Origin: an uncultured Collinsella sp.
GTDB taxonomy: Bacteria > Actinomycetota > Coriobacteriia > Coriobacteriales > Coriobacteriaceae
Assembly (NCBI GenBank): GCA_900752545.1
Contig: CAADVS010000074.1
Coordinates: 1 to 14,755 of the forward strand
DNA: 14,755 nt
Direction of reading: 5' to 3'
Part shown: piece by piece, positions 12,816 through 14,755 of the stretch
Layout of the letters: each line of letters opens with the position of its first letter
Position numbering within the stretch: the first letter of the stretch is position 1
Made by a program: the position numbers and the translations under genes
Notes under the pieces: generated by a model
The model's database searches: none
Seen by the model: only the letters and a program-made list of their open reading frames with translations
What the model was told of the DNA's origin: nothing

Positions 12816-13535
12816 ATGAAGAGCTTTATTGCCGAGGATTCATTTTGGGAGCTGTTTCCTCAGGCGGCGGTCGGTGTTGTGGTCGTGGAGGGTATGAAGC
12901 CCGCGGCCCAGATACCTCAAGAGGATGTGGACGCGATAGCGGCGCTGCTCGACCGTGCCAATATCGATGCGGAGCGTCATCTGACCAGCGATACAATCAG
13001 CGAGAACGCACCGGTCAAGGCATGGCGCGAGGCCTATCGTCTGTTCAAGACCAAAAAGGGCGCGCGCTGTTCAATCGAGAACCTGCTCAAGCGCGTGCTC
13101 AAGGGCAAGCCGGTGGGCCACATTACGCCCGCGGTGGATATCTATAACACGGTGTCGCTGTCCTATGCACTGCCCGTGGGAGGCGAGGATCTGCATGCGA
13201 TTGAGGGGGACCTTCGCCTGAAGGTGACCGACGGCGGGGATGCGTTCCTGCCGCTTGGCGAGGAAGCGGACGACCCGACGCTGCCCGGCGAGCTCGCCTA
13301 CATTGACGATGCGGGCGCCGTGTGCCGCTGCTGGAACTGGCGCGACGGCGTTCGAACGGCTCTATCCGACGATTCGGCCGACGCATTCCTGGCGATTGAG
13401 TGCGTAGAGCCCGAGCGAATGGGGGACTGCCAGGCCGCCATCGACCGTCTTGCCGATCTGCTCGAGCGCTATCTGGGAGCGACGGTTGTCGTTAAGACGC
13501 TTGTGACCCGCGACAATCCCCGCGTGGAGCTGTAG
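12816..13535 (+). CDS. Solo B3/4-domain protein (PheT B3/4-like, COG3382)
   Basis: The 239-residue protein matches the stand-alone B3/4 domain known from the beta subunit of phenylalanyl-tRNA synthetase, where it edits mischarged tRNA. Visible features are the start KSFIAEDSFWELFPQA-GVVVV, WREAYRLFKTKKGARCSIENLL (69-90, quoted as a feature in part), the central HITPAVDIYNTVSLSY (102-117), LPVGGEDLHAIEGDLRL (119-135), and a C-terminal block GELAYIDDAGAVCRCWNWRDG. Stand-alone members are thought to act on tRNA or free mischarged amino acids, but function is poorly known. ATG 12816 is chosen because AAGGGAG lies 5 bases upstream; an in-frame extension to 12774 overlaps the leader. Its own promoter and attenuator-like leader suggest regulated expression. 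Confidence 0.85.
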   Translation: MKSFIAEDSFWELFPQAAVGVVVVEGMKPAAQIPQEDVDAIAALLDRANIDAERHLTSDTISENAPVKAWREAYRLFKTKKGARCSIENLLKRVLKGKPVGHITPAVDIYNTVSLSYALPVGGEDLHAIEGDLRLKVTDGGDAFLPLGEEADDPTLPGELAYIDDAGAVCRCWNWRDGVRTALSDDSADAFLAIECVEPERMGDCQAAIDRLADLLERYLGATVVVKTLVTRDNPRVEL

Positions 13536-13563
13536 CAACTTCTGCAAATCATACTCGCCGGTC

Positions 13564-13604
13564 AAAACCACCACAAAGGTGCCTGTCCCCTTTGTGGTGG
13601 TTTT
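13564..13604 (+). terminator. Terminator after the B3/4 gene made of the inverted 41-bp repeat
   Basis: AAAACCACCACAAAGG and its exact complement form a 16-bp perfect stem with a 9-base loop, followed by a T-run (to 13605), 28 bases after the stop. It is the reverse complement of the repeat at 12604-12644 apart from one base. Confidence 0.85.
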
Positions 13605-13708
13605 TATGTTGATGAGTTAACAAATAGGGCGTGCGGGGCTTGCGGTCGCTGGGTACGGCTAAGATGTTTACCCGTTAGCATTATGCAAGCGAAAGGCGGT
13701 CGTCTCCC

Positions 13709-14158
13709 ATGCAACAGAGCGACGAGACACGTTTCGAGGACTTTGTCGGACTGATCAGTGGACTCTACAAGGAGATCCAGCGCATTAAGACATCTGAGGG
13801 CGCAAGGCTGGGCCTTAAGGGCTCCGACATCATGTGCCTGTACTATCTTGAGCGCAGCAAGGACGGCCTGACTGGTGCCGACCTCGCCCGCATGGCTGGC
13901 GTGACCCGCGCTGCCGTCTCGCGCACGCTGGCGCATCTGGAGGAGGGCGGCTACGTCGAAGTCGACGATTCGGGCGATGCCGCCGTTAAGTATCGCGCCC
14001 CGGTTCGCCTGACCACGTTGGGCGGCGAGAGCATGAACGAGGCCGATTGCATTATTCGTGAAGTGCTCGACACCACCGGCAAGGCCATGGGCGTGGAGCA
14101 GCGTGAGCAGATGTATGCGTCGCTGCGTACGATTCTCAACACCTTGCGCGAGCTGTAG
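13709..14158 (+). CDS. MarR-family transcriptional regulator
   Basis: The 149-residue protein has the MarR layout: an N-terminal dimer helix (1-30), a winged helix-turn-helix with LTGADLARMAGVTRAAVSRT (54-73) as recognition region, the wing at about 80-102 (GGYVEVDDSG...RAPVRLTTLG), and C-terminal dimer helices (105-149). Such proteins are cytosolic dimers that repress nearby genes and release DNA on binding small aromatic or lipid ligands. The ribosome site is weak (AAAGG, 12 bases before ATG). A short palindrome-like TGTTGATGAGTTAACA (13607-13622) upstream could be an autoregulatory site. The DegV-family gene follows by 119 bases on the same strand; a regulatory link to it is possible but not shown. 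Confidence 0.88.
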   Translation: MQQSDETRFEDFVGLISGLYKEIQRIKTSEGARLGLKGSDIMCLYYLERSKDGLTGADLARMAGVTRAAVSRTLAHLEEGGYVEVDDSGDAAVKYRAPVRLTTLGGESMNEADCIIREVLDTTGKAMGVEQREQMYASLRTILNTLREL

Positions 14159-14277
14159 GGCCGCCTAGGCATTTGCTTCCCATTAACAACTGCATCGTCC
14201 CGTTTGAGCGCGTATACCGTGCCGGGGCATTGCTGTCAAAATTCCCTGCGCGGGACCTGCGCAAGAAAGGATTCGCT

Positions 14278-14755
14278 ATGTCCGTCCGCATTATTACCGA
14301 TTCCGCAAGCGATATGTCGCCGGCCGAGCACCCGGCACTGGACGTTTTGCCGCTGTCCGTCACCTTTGGCACCGATGTGTACATGGATGGCGTCGACATC
14401 GATCACCAGCGCTTTTACGAGATGCTCGTGGAGCGCGATGAGCTGCCCAAGACCGGCCAGGTCAACCCGTACGCGTTCTCGCAGGCTATCGCCGAGATTC
14501 GCGAAGCCGGCGATGAGGCTGTGATTATTACCGTGGGCGCTAAGCTGTCGGGCACCAATCAGAGCGCCCGTACCGCACTAGCCGAGGCGCCGGGCGGCGA
14601 TGTGTACGTGGTTGATAGCAACAACGTCACCCTGGGTGAACGCATTCTGGTTGAGTATGCGCTGCGCTTGGTGGACGAGGGCCGTAGCGCGGCCCAGATC
14701 GCGGCGGCGGTCGAGGCCGTGCGCGACCGCGTGGTGGTTATCGGCCTGCTCGAGA
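14278..14755 (+). CDS. DegV-family fatty-acid-binding protein, 3'-truncated by window edge
   Basis: The first 159 residues are visible. They show the DegV pattern: RIITDSASDM at the start, LPLSVTFG, the PKTGQVNPYAF loop, SGTNQSARTAL around the fatty-acid carboxylate site, and VVDSNNVTLGERILVEYAL. DegV proteins (about 280 residues) bind a fatty acid; the FakB subgroup presents it to FakA kinase for membrane lipid synthesis. No kinase gene is in the window. AAAGGA lies 6 bases before the ATG. The 119-base gap from the MarR gene holds no clear promoter, only a CCTGCGC direct repeat near 14245-14262, so it may be co-transcribed with the regulator. Confidence 0.9.
   Translation, partial: MSVRIITDSASDMSPAEHPALDVLPLSVTFGTDVYMDGVDIDHQRFYEMLVERDELPKTGQVNPYAFSQAIAEIREAGDEAVIITVGAKLSGTNQSARTALAEAPGGDVYVVDSNNVTLGERILVEYALRLVDEGRSAAQIAAAVEAVRDRVVVIGLLE

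Overview
The window is GC-rich, gene-dense bacterial chromosome. The enzyme set (ATP-type PEP carboxykinase, an ACT-type SerA, SerC, a solo B3/4 protein), the codon use and the small palindromic repeats with GGGACG/GTCCCC cores suggest a Coriobacteriia genome, most like Collinsella. That placement is inference; there is no rRNA or other marker here. I found no tRNA, rRNA, CRISPR array, phage gene or transposase gene.

Layout. Positions 2-1119 (+): two tandem, related histidine-phosphatase genes, the first cut by the window edge. Their end faces a minus-strand block across a shared hairpin terminator (1165-1202). The minus block 1247-5723, read right to left, is serC, serA, a terminator, an M20-family amidohydrolase whose last residues are out of frame, and a shrunken DUF1015-like protein. 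serC and serA carry two of the three steps of the phosphorylated serine pathway; no classical serB is visible. Positions 5724-5949 hold the serC promoter and a short coding remnant. 5950-7551 (-) is a cation/proton antiporter with two TrkA-C domains. 7805-8644 (+) is a PPP-type metallophosphatase. 8645-8960 has no gene but holds short repeats and a 123-bp MITE-like element. 8961-10538 (-) is a polysaccharide flippase-like membrane protein.

The gene-poor stretch 10539-10917 contains a candidate operator, a 19-bp-arm palindrome, a 15-bp direct repeat and a perfect 16-bp operator-like palindrome ahead of pckA (10918-12588, +). Next come a promoter and structured leader ending in a long terminator-like hairpin, a solo B3/4-domain gene (12816-13535, +), a MarR-type regulator (13709-14158, +) and the first part of a DegV-family fatty-acid-binding protein (14278 to the edge, +). 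Two 41-bp hairpin repeats, inverted relative to each other and differing at one base, bracket the B3/4 gene and its leader.

Most genes are ordinary metabolic and transport genes. The most unusual points are a frameshift lying inside a perfect inverted repeat in the M20 gene, the degenerate DUF1015 protein beside serine-synthesis genes, the apparent lack of a catalytic Glu in SerA, the MITE-like element, the inverted repeat pair, and the attenuator-like leader. I see no clear undescribed multi-gene system.
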